Source: Streptomyces sp. TLI_146
GTDB lineage: Bacteria > Actinomycetota > Actinomycetes > Streptomycetales > Streptomycetaceae
Reading direction: 5' to 3'
Assembly: GCF_002846415.1 (NCBI RefSeq)
Contig: NZ_PJMX01000001.1
Coordinates: 3,844,001-3,908,000, forward strand
DNA length: 64,000 nucleotides
The translations under genes and the position numbers were made by a program. Below the pieces are notes generated by a model. That model worked only from the letters and a program-made list of their open reading frames with translations. It was not told the DNA's origin and ran no database searches. The first letter of the stretch is position 1. Each line of letters starts with the position of its first letter. Of the stretch, positions 26,071 through 34,847 are shown piece after piece.

Positions 26071-26167
26071 TGCGGGCCGTCGGTGGCTGGTCGCGCAGTT
26101 CCCCGCGCCCCTAAATGCGCCCCTTCGGGGCGCAGGGTGCGGCGCGAGCAGCCACCGACGGCCCGCA
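26071..26167. repeat. Interspersed palindromic repeat, cruciform copy
   Basis: A 19-bp perfect inverted repeat (26071-26089 with 26149-26167) encloses one full core copy (26085-26113) and a degenerate opposing arm. The inner GCGCCCCTTCGGGGCGC forms a further hairpin. The outer arms are unique to this copy while the core is shared with the other gaps. Confidence 0.8.
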
Positions 26168-26205
26168 GGCACGTCATCGCGCCCCAGCGGAGCGCTCGGC
26201 CGGAC

Positions 26206-26493
26206 CTACTTCTTGTCCTTGCCGTCCTTGCCCTTGTCTCCGCCGGCGCCCATGGACTCGTAGATCTCCTTGCACATGGGGCAGACCGGGTACTTCTTCG
26301 GGTCGCGGCCCGGCACCCAGACCTTGCCGCAGAGCGCGACGACGGGGGTCCCGTCGAGCGCGCTCGCCATGATCTTGTCCTTCTGGACGTAGTGGGCGAA
26401 GCGCTCGTGGTCGCCGTCGCCGTTCGATACCTGCGGTACCGGCTCTACGAGGGTCCCCGTACCTGCCCCGCGCTCGGGCTCAAGAGTGCTCAT
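26206..26493 (-). CDS. DUF3039 domain protein
   Basis: A 95-residue acidic protein with the DUF3039 pattern: HERFAHYVQKDKIMASALDGTPVVALCGKVWVPGRDPKKYPVCPMCKEIYE. The single Cys in ALCGK plus the CPMC pair may bind a metal. The C-terminal tail is Lys/Asp/Gly-rich and likely disordered. It is conserved in actinobacteria, with no known function that I can recall. It starts 30 bases after the YqgE/AlgH stop on the same strand, so the two are probably one transcript. Confidence 0.85.
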   Translation of the reverse strand: MSTLEPERGAGTGTLVEPVPQVSNGDGDHERFAHYVQKDKIMASALDGTPVVALCGKVWVPGRDPKKYPVCPMCKEIYESMGAGGDKGKDGKDKK

Positions 26494-26523
26494 AAGTTCC
26501 TAGCGTACTGAAGCGCGGCGGCA

Positions 26524-27084
26524 TCAGTTCAGCGAAGGGTCGTCCGGGTACGTCGCCACCATCGCCAGTTCGCTGCGCTGGCGGCGCAGCACCGCCCGCC
26601 ACAGGGACTCCGGCTCCGGGGACGAGACGTCGCCCGGCTCGGACTCCACCACGTACCAGGCCCCGTCGGTCAGCTCCTCCTCCAGCTGGCCCGGGCCCCA
26701 GCCCGAGTACCCGGCGAAGATCCGCAGCGAGCCCAGGGCCGCGGCGAGCAGCTCCGGGGGCGCCTCCAGGTCGACGAGGCCGATCGCCCCGTACACCCGG
26801 CGCCAGCCGAGGGGGCCCTCGTCGCCGGGGATGACGGCGACGCCGAGCGCGGAGTCCAGCGAGACCGGGCCGCCCTGGAAGACCACCCCGGGCTCACCGG
26901 CCAGGGACGCCCACGGCTCCAGGATGTCGCCGACGCCCACCGGGGTCGGACGGTTGAGGACCACACCGAGAGAGCCCTCCTCGTCGTGGTCGAGGAGCAG
27001 CACCACCGCGCGGTCGAAGTTCGGATCCGCGAGGGCGGGGGTGGCGACGAGCAGCCGCCCTGTGAGCGAGGACACCTCGGTCAT
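26524..27084 (-). CDS. YqgE/AlgH family protein (DUF179)
   Basis: About 186 residues with the family hallmarks LTGRLLVATPALADPNFDRAVVLLLDHDEEGSLGVVLNRP, a VFQGGPVS segment and the FAGYSGWGPGQLEEEL motif. The family is widespread and its biochemical role unsettled. ATG 27084 starts at the conserved LTGRLL region; an in-frame ATG at 27102 is possible. It diverges from murA across 231 bases and is followed by the DUF3039 gene. Confidence 0.88.
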   Translation of the reverse strand: MTEVSSLTGRLLVATPALADPNFDRAVVLLLDHDEEGSLGVVLNRPTPVGVGDILEPWASLAGEPGVVFQGGPVSLDSALGVAVIPGDEGPLGWRRVYGAIGLVDLEAPPELLAAALGSLRIFAGYSGWGPGQLEEELTDGAWYVVESEPGDVSSPEPESLWRAVLRRQRSELAMVATYPDDPSLN

Positions 27085-27315
27085 GCGGACATGATCCCGC
27101 ATCTTCGCCCCCGAGGGGGAGCGCACGGCAGCAATGGGGCGCACCGGCTTCGAGCCGTGGCCTTCGTGGTGACCCTCCGCCGAACTCACCTCAGCGGAGC
27201 GTGTTGTGGCGAATTCATTACGGTTGCGAACCCCCCTTGGCCTTACAGGACATGGGTAGAAGCCCCTTACCCTTTTCTCTGGCCCCCTGCCCGACGATTC
27301 CGGAACGCGAGATTC

Positions 27316-28656
27316 ATGACCGGCACAGACGATGTACTGCTTGTCCACGGCGGAACCCCGCTGGAGGGCGAGATCCGCGTCCGCGGCGCGAAGAACCTCG
27401 TGCCGAAGGCGATGGTCGCCGCCCTGCTCGGCAGCGGTCCGAGCCGGCTGCGCAATGTGCCCGACATCCGCGACGTGCGCGTCGTACGCGGCCTGCTGCA
27501 GCTGCACGGGGTGACGGTCCGCCCGGGCGAGGAGCCCGGTGAGCTGATCCTCGACCCGTCGCACGTCGAAAGTGCGAACGTCGCCGACATCGACGCGCAC
27601 GCAGGTTCGTCGCGCATCCCGATCCTGCTCTGCGGCCCGCTGCTGCACCGCCTCGGCCACGCCTTCATCCCGGGCCTGGGCGGCTGCGACATCGGCGGCC
27701 GGCCGATCGACTTCCACTTCGAGGTGCTGCGGCAGTTCGGCGCGACCATCGAGAAGCGCGCCGACGGCCAGTACCTGGAGGCCCCGCAGCGGCTGCGCGG
27801 CACCAAGATCCGGCTGCCGTACCCGTCGGTGGGCGCGACCGAGCAGGTCCTGCTGACGGCCGTACTGGCCGAGGGTGTGACCGAGCTCTCCAACGCGGCC
27901 GTGGAGCCCGAGATCGAGGACCTCATCTGCGTACTGCAGAAGATGGGCGCGATCATCGCCATGGACACCGACCGGACGATCCGGATCACCGGTGTCGACA
28001 AGCTCGGCGGGTACACCCACCGCGCCCTCTCGGACCGGCTGGAGGCCGCCTCCTGGGCGTCCGCCGCGCTGGCGACCGAGGGCAACATCTACGTCCGCGG
28101 CGCGCAGCAGCGGTCGATGATGACCTTCCTGAACACGTACCGGAAGGTCGGCGGCGCCTTCGAGATCGACGACGAGGGCATCCGGTTCTGGCACCCCGGC
28201 GGCTCGCTCAAGTCGATCGCCCTCGAGACGGACGTGCACCCCGGCTTCCAGACCGACTGGCAGCAGCCGCTGGTCGTGGCGCTGACGCAGGCCACGGGCC
28301 TGTCGATCGTCCACGAGACGGTGTACGAGTCGCGGCTCGGCTTCACGTCGGCGCTGAACCAGATGGGTGCGCACATCCAGCTGTACCGGGAGTGCCTGGG
28401 CGGCTCCGACTGCCGCTTCGGGCAGCGCAACTTCCTGCACTCGGCGGTGGTGAGCGGGCCCACGAAGCTGCAGGGTGCGGATCTGGTGATTCCGGATCTG
28501 CGGGGTGGGTTCTCCTACCTGATCGCTGCGCTGGCGGCGCAGGGGACGTCGCGGGTGCACGGGATCGATCTGATCAACCGGGGGTACGAGAACTTCATGG
28601 AGAAGCTGATGGAGCTGGGGGCGAAGGTGGAGCTGCCCAACGGTGCGCTGAGCTGA
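27316..28656 (+). CDS. murA: UDP-N-acetylglucosamine 1-carboxyvinyltransferase
   Basis: A 446-residue EPSP-synthase-fold enzyme. It transfers enolpyruvate from phosphoenolpyruvate to UDP-GlcNAc, the first committed step of peptidoglycan synthesis, in the cytoplasm. RGAKNLVPKA (23-32) holds the conserved Lys-Asn pair. GLGGCDIGGRP carries Cys124, the residue that fosfomycin alkylates, so the enzyme should be fosfomycin-sensitive in principle. GADLVIPDLRGGFSYLIAAL near the C-terminus fits the family. ATG 27316 matches the usual MurA N-terminus. Divergent from yqgE and convergent with the HU gene; the order murA-HU is conserved in Streptomyces from memory. Confidence 0.95.
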   Translation: MTGTDDVLLVHGGTPLEGEIRVRGAKNLVPKAMVAALLGSGPSRLRNVPDIRDVRVVRGLLQLHGVTVRPGEEPGELILDPSHVESANVADIDAHAGSSRIPILLCGPLLHRLGHAFIPGLGGCDIGGRPIDFHFEVLRQFGATIEKRADGQYLEAPQRLRGTKIRLPYPSVGATEQVLLTAVLAEGVTELSNAAVEPEIEDLICVLQKMGAIIAMDTDRTIRITGVDKLGGYTHRALSDRLEAASWASAALATEGNIYVRGAQQRSMMTFLNTYRKVGGAFEIDDEGIRFWHPGGSLKSIALETDVHPGFQTDWQQPLVVALTQATGLSIVHETVYESRLGFTSALNQMGAHIQLYRECLGGSDCRFGQRNFLHSAVVSGPTKLQGADLVIPDLRGGFSYLIAALAAQGTSRVHGIDLINRGYENFMEKLMELGAKVELPNGALS

Positions 28657-28671
28657 CCCTGGGTCTTGGCC

Positions 28672-29011
28672 CCTCCCCGCCCCTTCCCTAAACCCTCCGG
28701 GGGTGGTGGGAGGGGGCGGAGGTGTTTTCCGGGAGCTTTGCGGGGCCTGCGGCCCCTGCACCCCGCTTCGTTCGTCTGCGGACCGTAGATGGCTGGTCGC
28801 GCAGTTCCCCGCGCCCCTAAAAGCCTGTGGCTGAGCTGGGTTCTCCGGCTGCGGCCGACCCCCTAGGAGCGCGCGGAACTGCGCGACCAGCCCCCACCGG
28901 CCCGCAGGTAATGAACCACCTAGGGGCGCGGGGAACTGCGCGAGCAACCCACCACACACCCGCAGACGAACCCCGAGCCAAAAAGGGGCGCGGGGAACTG
29001 CGCGGTCAGCC
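28672..29011. repeat. Interspersed palindromic repeat block, four core copies
   Basis: The gap between convergent murA and HU holds core copies at 28791-28819 (one orientation) and 28865-28892, 28921-28949 and 28984-29011 (the other), separated by short spacers that end in CCGCAGACGAA-like sequence. The preceding block (about 28738-28785, TGCGGGGCCTGCGGCCCCTG onward) is repeated nearly base for base at 60251-60297. No gene is present. Confidence 0.85.
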
Positions 29012-29046
29012 ATCCACCCAGCCGCAGACAAAGGCCGGGTACACGG

Positions 29047-29088
29047 CGAAGGGTGGCCACCCCCCTCCACGGGGGTGGCCACCCTTCG
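29047..29088. terminator. Perfect 18-bp stem terminator after the HU gene
   Basis: Arms at 29047-29064 and 29071-29088 (CGAAGGGTGGCCACCCCC and its complement) with a 6-base loop lie 32 bases past the HU stop. This is a strong bidirectional terminator at the convergent murA/HU junction. Confidence 0.85.
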
Positions 29089-29119
29089 TCTTTCAGCTAA
29101 GCGGCCTGCAAAGGGGCGC

Positions 29120-29401
29120 TTACTTGCCCTTCGCGGCTTCCTTGAGCTTCGAGCCCGCGGAGACCTTCACGCTGAAACCGGCCGGGATGTCGATCGGGTC
29201 GCCGGTCTGCGGGTTGCGAGCGGTACGAGCGGCACGGTGGGTGCGCTCGAAGGTCAGGAAGCCGGGGATGGTGACCTTCTCGTCGCCCTTGGCGACGACC
29301 TCGCCGACCGTCTCGGCGAGAGCGGCCAGAACGGCGTCGGCGTCCTTGCGGGTCACCTCGGCGCGGTCGGCCAGCGCGGCCACCAGCTCACTGCGGTTCA
29401 T
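29120..29401 (-). CDS. hupA: HU-family nucleoid protein
   Basis: A 93-residue protein matching HU throughout: MNRSELVAALADRAEVTRKDADAVLAALAETV, the VTIPGFLTFERTHRAARTARNPQTGDPIDIPAG arm, and a Lys-rich end. It lacks the long Lys/Ala tail of the sporulation-type HupS, so it corresponds to the vegetative HU (HupA). It binds and bends DNA as a dimer without sequence specificity. ATG 29401 has GGGAG 8 bases upstream. Confidence 0.92.
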   Translation of the reverse strand: MNRSELVAALADRAEVTRKDADAVLAALAETVGEVVAKGDEKVTIPGFLTFERTHRAARTARNPQTGDPIDIPAGFSVKVSAGSKLKEAAKGK

Positions 29402-29771
29402 GTTCTTACTCCCGTGTTCTTCTTGCCTGTGGGGCGTGCCACGCGGCGGAAGCCGCATGTTGGGTACAGCGAAGCCGATGCTGCCAGGGCCCTCGGACAG
29501 TCCCCGGACCCGGGTCCGTGTCGGACCCTCGCGCCCGGTTACGCATCCTGCCCCCACCTGTGGCGGGAAAGCCAATCCGGCACCCTCCGGAGTCACACGA
29601 AAAGCGCCACAGCCCCGTCGTGGTGACGCTCCGTCGACTCCCTGGAGACTCGCTGGAACCGCCGGGGCGGATGCGGGTGCCGCCACCCTACGGGCGGCCC
29701 CACAGCCCCGCATCCCGCGACGCGCCGGGCGCCGGGCGGACGTGGGGCCGGTCACAGCCCCGTACGACCCC
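29402..29771 (-). promoter_or_regulatory. Upstream region of the HU gene (no gene)
   Basis: These 370 bases contain no coding sequence I trust. A possible housekeeping promoter reads TTGGCT (29570-29575) then CAGGAT (29545-29550) on the minus strand, 19 bases apart. A GGACCCGGGTCC palindrome lies near 29512, inside the leader this promoter would produce. Expected features for a highly expressed HU gene, but none is decisive. Confidence 0.35.
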
Positions 29772-31187
29772 TCAGAGGGCGGCCTGGGCCGCCGTCCGCA
29801 CCGCGCCCGCCACCGCGCCCGCGACCTTGTCGTTGAAGACCGACGGGATGATGTAGTTCGGGTTGAGCTCGTCCTCGGTCACCACGTTCGCGAGCGCGGT
29901 CGCGGCGGCCAGCATCATGTCGGTGTTGACCGTGCGCGACTGGGCGTCCAGGAGGCCGCGGAAGACGCCCGGGAAGACCAGCACGTTGTTGATCTGGTTC
30001 GGGAAGTCCGAGCGGCCGGTGGCCACCACGGCGGCCGTCTCGCGCGCCACGCCCGGGTCGACCTCGGGGTCGGGGTTCGCGAGCGCGAAGACGATGGCGC
30101 CCTCGGCCATCGCGGCCACGTCGTCGCCGTTCAGGACGTTGGGGGCGGAGACGCCGATGAAGACGTCCGCGCCGACCACGGCCTCGCGCAGGGAGCCGGT
30201 GAGGCCCTCCGGGTTGGTGTTGTCGGCGATCCAGCGGAGCGCCGCCATGTCGGAGCCCGCGTCGGCCCCGGCCAGGTCCGCGCGGCCGGTGTGGACGACG
30301 CCCTGGATGTCGGCGACGACCGCGTTCTTGACGCCGGCCGCGAGCAGCAGCTTGAGGATGGCCGTACCGGCCGCGCCCGCGCCGGACATGACGACCCGTA
30401 CGTCACCGATACCCTTGCCGACCACGCGCAGCGCGTTGGTCAGCGCGGCGAGCACCACGATCGCAGTGCCGTGCTGGTCGTCGTGGAAGACGGGGATGTC
30501 CAGGGCCTCGCGCAGGCGCGCCTCGATCTCGAAGCAGCGGGGCGCGGAGATGTCCTCCAGGTTGATGCCCGCGAAGCCGGGGGCGATCGCCTTGACGATC
30601 GCGACGATCTCGTCGGTGTCCTGGGTGTCCAGGCAGAGCGGCCAGGCGTCGATGCCCGCGAACCGCTTGAAGAGGGCCGCCTTGCCCTCCATGACCGGCA
30701 GCGCGGCCTTCGGGCCGATGTTGCCGAGGCCGAGGACGGCCGAGCCGTCGGTGACGACCGCGACGGAGTTGCGCTTGATGGTGAGGCGGCGGGCGTCCTC
30801 GGGGTTCTCGGCGATCGCCATGCACACCCGGGCGACACCCGGGGTGTAGATCATCGAGAGGTCGTCACGGTTGCGGATGGGGTGCTTGGACGCCATCTCG
30901 ATCTTGCCGCCGAGGTGCATCAGGAACGTACGGTCGGAGACCTTGCCGAGGGTGACGCCCTCGATCCCGCGCAGCTTCTCGACGATCTCGTCGGCGTGCG
31001 CGGTGGAGGTCGCCGCGATGGTGACGTCGATCCGCAGCTTCTCGTGGCCGGAGGCGGTCACGTCGAGGCCGGTGACCGAACCGCCGGAGGACTCCACGGC
31101 CGTGGTGAGCTGGGAGACCGCCGTTCCGCTGGCGGGCACCTCCAGCCGGACCGTCATCGAGTACGAGACGCTGGGCGCCGTTGCCAT
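29772..31187 (-). CDS. Malic enzyme (NAD-type) with N-terminal ACT domain
   Basis: A 471-residue enzyme that decarboxylates malate to pyruvate, linking the TCA cycle to gluconeogenesis and lipid supply. Residues 1-80 form an ACT-like regulatory domain. The catalytic part follows: YTPGVARVC, the GSAVLGLGNIGPKAALPVMEGKA loop, the metal-binding region GINLEDISAPRCFEIE and DDQHGTAI, then the Rossmann GAGAAGTA. The C-terminal NPNYIIPS segment is family-typical. The ACT domain suggests allosteric control by an amino acid or other small molecule. Its leader region contains a candidate structured RNA (31360-31530). Confidence 0.92.
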   Translation of the reverse strand: MATAPSVSYSMTVRLEVPASGTAVSQLTTAVESSGGSVTGLDVTASGHEKLRIDVTIAATSTAHADEIVEKLRGIEGVTLGKVSDRTFLMHLGGKIEMASKHPIRNRDDLSMIYTPGVARVCMAIAENPEDARRLTIKRNSVAVVTDGSAVLGLGNIGPKAALPVMEGKAALFKRFAGIDAWPLCLDTQDTDEIVAIVKAIAPGFAGINLEDISAPRCFEIEARLREALDIPVFHDDQHGTAIVVLAALTNALRVVGKGIGDVRVVMSGAGAAGTAILKLLLAAGVKNAVVADIQGVVHTGRADLAGADAGSDMAALRWIADNTNPEGLTGSLREAVVGADVFIGVSAPNVLNGDDVAAMAEGAIVFALANPDPEVDPGVARETAAVVATGRSDFPNQINNVLVFPGVFRGLLDAQSRTVNTDMMLAAATALANVVTEDELNPNYIIPSVFNDKVAGAVAGAVRTAAQAAL

Positions 31188-31359
31188 GACCGGGTTCCTC
31201 TGCTTTCCCTAGCTTCGTTGCTAGCGCGACCCGAGCTGTTGCCGGGCAACGCCATCCGATGTTCGCACCTACCGGCGGGTAGCCGGTAACGCGCCATTCA
31301 TTCCGGAAAACAGTTTCCACCATACGAGAGATGATCGGCCGGTGGAAGCCCCGAAAAGC

Positions 31360-31530
31360 ACAACAGGCCCACGCCATCCGCAGATGACGTGGGCCTGTCG
31401 CTCACGTGAAGACACCGACCCGCCATGCTCGCCTCGCGGCAAGTGGTCGCTCGAAGCGACTAAGGTTGGGCCCGGGGGCTTGGATCGAGCCGGTGCCGTA
31501 CCCAGGCTAACAAACCACCCCGGGAAGTGA
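31360..31530 (-). ncRNA. Candidate small RNA or leader with terminator upstream of the malic enzyme gene
   Basis: On the minus strand, a possible promoter (TTGAAT at about 31530, TAGCCT near 31505) is followed by G/C-rich hairpins, including GTCGC-TTCGA-GCGAC (31445-31459). It ends in an 11-bp stem (31388-31398 with 31363-31373, ACAGGCCCACG) followed by a TTGTGCTTTT tract. The RNA would be about 140 nt and ends 175 bases before the malic enzyme start. It may be a free-standing sRNA, an attenuated leader, or merely the helicase-like gene's 3' end. From unverified memory an sRNA has been reported in the same gap of S. coelicolor. Confidence 0.4.
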
Positions 31531-31579
31531 TTCAAGCATCGCGAGTTGACTCCGCTGTATTTTCGGCGTTCCGCCGCGC

Positions 31580-33994
31580 TCAGTCCCGCAGCAGGTCGGG
31601 CACCCCGTCCGCATCGGGCTCGTCGCGCTCGCCGGAGACCACCGTGAGCTGCTGGGTCGCCCGGGTGAGCGCCACGTACAGCACGCGCAGCCCGGCGGGC
31701 GACTCGTCGGCGATCTCCGCCGGGGAGACCACCACCGTGGCGTCGTACTCCAGGCCCTTGGCCTCCAGGCTGCCGAGCGCCACCACGCGCTCGCCGAGCC
31801 CGGCCAGCCAGCGCGCCGCCTGCTCGCGCCGCCGCATGGCGACGACCACGCCGACCGTGCCGTCGACCTGGTCGAGGAGGCGGGCCGCCTCCTCCCGTAC
31901 GGACTCGGCGAGGTCCTGGCCGGCCACCGTGAAGCGCGGCTCGACGCCCGTGGAGCGGACCGCCCTCGGGGACTTCATGCCCGGCATCGCCAACGTCAGC
32001 ACCCGCGCGGCCAGTTCGGCGATCTCGGCCGGGTTGCGGTAGTTCACGGTCAGCTCGAAGCGGCGGCGGGGGCGGGAGCCCAGCGCCTCGTCGCGCGCGG
32101 CGGCCGCCTCGTCCGGGTCGGACCAGGACGACTGGGCCGGGTCCCCGACGACCGTCCAGGTGGCCGTGCGGCCCCGGCGGCCGACCATGCGCCACTGCAT
32201 CGGCGTGAGGTCCTGCGCCTCGTCGACGATGACGTGCGCGTACTCGGTGCGCTCCTGCGCCAGGCGCTCCGCGCGCTCGCGCTGGGTCTCCTCGCGGTGC
32301 GGCATCAGCTCCTCCAGGCCCGTGAGCGCGTCCAGCGGGTCGTACTCGCGCTTCCTGCGGGGCTTGGCCGGGGTGCCGAGCAGCGTCTCCAGCTCGTCCA
32401 GGAGCGCCACGTCGTGCACCGAAAGGGGCCCGTGGCCGGTGGCGTCCAGCCGGGAGAGCGAGCGGGCCAGGCGCCGGGTCTCGCCGGGCGTCAGGACCCG
32501 CCGCGCCCAGCGGTTCAGGCGCCGCTCGTCGCCCATCGCCGCGAGCACCCCGCGCGGGGTGAGCTCGGGCCACCAGGCGTCCAGGAACGCGATGAAGCTG
32601 TCCTCGGAGGTGATGTCGTCGTCGAACGAGGAGCGCAGCTCGGCGGCGAGCTCCGGGTCCGTGTGCCGCCCGGCCGAGCCGGATCTGCTCCACAGGGCGT
32701 CCAGGAGCAGCTTGCGGGCGCGCGGGCGCAGCAGGTTGACCGGTGCGGTGCCGCCGAGCACGGCGTGCCGGATCCGCCGCAGCTCCTCGGCCTCCAGCTC
32801 GACGCGCCGGCCGAAGGCGACGACGCGCAGCCGGGTGGGGGTCGCGGCGGCCTGACCGTCCGCCGCCTCGCCCTCCTCCTCGCCGAAGGAGAGCTGGCCG
32901 GTGTCCTGCGGCGGCCGGGCCGGGTTGCCCCGCCTGGTCCTGCCGCGCGCCGGGTCCGCCGTCTCCAGGGCTCCGCGCGCCGCCTTGCGCAGCACCTGGA
33001 GCATCCGGGAGGAGCCCTTGATCCTGGCGACGGCCGGCTCGTCGTACGCGGTGGCCTCGGCGCCGTCGACCAGGTTGCCGACCGCGCGGATCGCCACCTG
33101 CCCCTCCTCGCCGAGCGAGGGCAGCACGCCTTCGGTGTACGACACGAGCAGCGGGGTCGGGGAGACGATCAGGATGCCGCCCGCGTACCGGCGGCGGTCC
33201 TGGTAGAGCAGGTACGCGGCGCGGTGCAGCGCGACGGCGGTCTTGCCGGTGCCGGGGCCGCCCTCCACGTAGGTGACGGACGCGGCGGGCGCGCGGATCA
33301 CCAGGTCCTGCTCGGCCTGGATGGAGGCGACGATGTCCCGCATGGTGTGGCTGCGGGCCTGGCCGAGCGCGGCCATCAGGGCGCCGTCGCCGATCACCGG
33401 CAGCTCGGCGCCGTCCAGCGTCGCGGTCAGCTCCGGGCGCATCAGGTCGTCCTCGACCCCGAGCACCTTGCGGCCCTTGGAGCGGATGACGCGGCGGCGC
33501 ACCACCCGGCCCGGGTCGACCGGCGTGGAGCGGTAGAACGGCGCGGCGGCGGGCGCGCGCCAGTCGATGACCAGCGGCGCGTAGTCCGAGTCCAGAACGC
33601 CGATACGGCCGATGTGAAGCGTTTCGGCGATCTCGGCGTACTTGCCGTCCCCGTCCTCGCGCACGGCCCCCTCGGCGGGCTCCACGGCCGTGTAGGCCCC
33701 GTCGGGGCCCTTCTTGCCGTCCTTGCCGAGCAGCAGGTCGATCCGGCCGAAGAGGAAGTCCTCGAATTCGTTGTTGAGGCGGTTGAGGTGGATCCCGGCC
33801 CGGAAGACCTGGGCGTCCCGTTCCGCCAGCGCTCCGGGCGTTCCCACCTGGCCGCGCTGGGCGGCGTCGTTCATCAGGAACTCCGCCTCGTGGATCTTCT
33901 CCTCAAGGCGGCGGTACACCTTGTCCAGGTGTTCCTGTTCGACTCCGATCTCACGGTCTCTGACCGAGTCGACAGCGGCTTCCTGCGCGGCCAC
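31580..33994 (-). CDS. HelD-like UvrD/Rep-type ATPase acting on RNA polymerase
   Basis: An 804-residue protein with the HelD layout: an N-terminal antiparallel coiled coil (residues ~10-90) that in HelD enters the RNA polymerase secondary channel, then a split SF1 motor. Walker A is GGPGTGKTAV (K251), Walker B is VIVDEAQD, and motifs VVGDPAQSSW, LTVNYRN and YVALTRA follow. Such proteins release stalled RNA polymerase from DNA; some actinomycete relatives (HelR) confer rifamycin tolerance. I see no rifamycin-associated palindrome upstream. GTG 33994 has a GAAGGGGG site which is part of a hairpin (33998-34049). Confidence 0.88.
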   Translation of the reverse strand: MAAQEAAVDSVRDREIGVEQEHLDKVYRRLEEKIHEAEFLMNDAAQRGQVGTPGALAERDAQVFRAGIHLNRLNNEFEDFLFGRIDLLLGKDGKKGPDGAYTAVEPAEGAVREDGDGKYAEIAETLHIGRIGVLDSDYAPLVIDWRAPAAAPFYRSTPVDPGRVVRRRVIRSKGRKVLGVEDDLMRPELTATLDGAELPVIGDGALMAALGQARSHTMRDIVASIQAEQDLVIRAPAASVTYVEGGPGTGKTAVALHRAAYLLYQDRRRYAGGILIVSPTPLLVSYTEGVLPSLGEEGQVAIRAVGNLVDGAEATAYDEPAVARIKGSSRMLQVLRKAARGALETADPARGRTRRGNPARPPQDTGQLSFGEEEGEAADGQAAATPTRLRVVAFGRRVELEAEELRRIRHAVLGGTAPVNLLRPRARKLLLDALWSRSGSAGRHTDPELAAELRSSFDDDITSEDSFIAFLDAWWPELTPRGVLAAMGDERRLNRWARRVLTPGETRRLARSLSRLDATGHGPLSVHDVALLDELETLLGTPAKPRRKREYDPLDALTGLEELMPHREETQRERAERLAQERTEYAHVIVDEAQDLTPMQWRMVGRRGRTATWTVVGDPAQSSWSDPDEAAAARDEALGSRPRRRFELTVNYRNPAEIAELAARVLTLAMPGMKSPRAVRSTGVEPRFTVAGQDLAESVREEAARLLDQVDGTVGVVVAMRRREQAARWLAGLGERVVALGSLEAKGLEYDATVVVSPAEIADESPAGLRVLYVALTRATQQLTVVSGERDEPDADGVPDLLRD

Positions 33995-33997
33995 CGA

Positions 33998-34049
33998 GGC
34001 CCCCTTCTGACGTGCATTGGGCAGCCGTCAACCGTACGCGAAGGGGGCC
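33998..34049 (-). promoter_or_regulatory. Inverted repeat that could mask the ribosome binding site of the HelD-like gene
   Basis: GGCCCCCTTC (33998-34007, plus strand) and GAAGGGGGCC (34040-34049) are perfect 10-bp complements. In the messenger, the near arm contains the GAAGGGGG ribosome binding site 4-11 bases before the GTG, so pairing would block translation initiation. It is also possible that the upstream arm belongs to the intergenic spacer by chance, since C/G runs are common here. Confidence 0.4.
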
Positions 34050-34088
34050 GGTCTGTCAGGCGGTGACCGGCCCGTGGCCGGTCACCTT

Positions 34089-34847
34089 TCAGGCCGGGAC
34101 GTCCACGAGCGCCTTGCCGTCGAGGGTCCGGACCTCGAAATGATCGATCTGGTCCCGGTTCATGGCGGTACCGCCGTGCACGTACAGCGGGTACTCCGCC
34201 TCCTTGTGCGGGCTGTCCGCGATCCCGTACCCCCACTTGGGCACCGCCCAGGTGGTGACGGTCTCCTGCGCGCCGTCCTTGCCGATCGCGATGAGGCTGC
34301 ACTTGAGCGGCCCCTTCACGTTCTTCAGCTGGAGGACGGTGTGGGTGCCCCAGCCCTTCTTCTCGGTGCCGACGGTCGCGCTGACACCGGTCGTCGCGTC
34401 GGTCGCCGCCACCTTCTGGGTCATGTGATGGAAGAAGGCGTCCTCTGCGGGGCTGGTCGAGTGCGGCTCGGCGGGCGCGGCCTGGGTCGTGCCGCCGTCG
34501 GAGGTCGCCACCACGGCGATCGCCGGACCGCCGATGATCAGCGCGGCGGCGGCCGCCACCAGGTAGGTGGTGCGGCGCCTGCGCTTGGCGCGCAGCACCG
34601 CCACCTCGTCGATGAGCCGTTCGCTCATGCTCGGCGGGGCCGGGCGCAGCGGGCGGTCGGCGGGGCCGGGGAACTCCTTCAAGGTGGCCAGGAGCGGCTC
34701 CATGCCGCCGAGCTGGTCGAGCTCGGCCGCGCACAGGTCACAGCCCGCCAGATGCGCCTCGAAGGCGGTGGCCTCGGCATCGTCGAGGACGCCGAGCGCG
34801 TACGCCGCGACCGCCTCGTGCTCGGACTGGTACTCCGGCGTGGTCAT
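34089..34847 (-). CDS. rsuA: Anti-sigma factor with zinc-finger (HC2) domain, RsuA-like
   Basis: A 252-residue single-pass membrane protein. The cytoplasmic N-terminus has the ZAS/HC2 motif: His in SEHEAVAAYALG, then HLAGCDLC (HxxxCxxC). One membrane helix (about 92-113, TTYLVAAAAALIIGGPAIAVVA) follows an RAKRRRR stop. The outer domain is an anti-sigma-K-like C-terminal domain (GWGTHTVLQLKNVKG). It overlaps the sigma gene by 4 bases (ATGA), so the two are translated together and the sigma is held inactive until a signal releases it. Symbol by recall of the sigU-rsuA arrangement next to helD in S. coelicolor. Confidence 0.88.
   Translation of the reverse strand: MTTPEYQSEHEAVAAYALGVLDDAEATAFEAHLAGCDLCAAELDQLGGMEPLLATLKEFPGPADRPLRPAPPSMSERLIDEVAVLRAKRRRRTTYLVAAAAALIIGGPAIAVVATSDGGTTQAAPAEPHSTSPAEDAFFHHMTQKVAATDATTGVSATVGTEKKGWGTHTVLQLKNVKGPLKCSLIAIGKDGAQETVTTWAVPKWGYGIADSPHKEAEYPLYVHGGTAMNRDQIDHFEVRTLDGKALVDVPA

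Noticed and set aside
33995-34089. Rifamycin-associated element upstream of the HelD-like gene
   Set aside because: The G/C-run inverted repeat here does not match the palindrome I recall and its arms are 32 bases apart.
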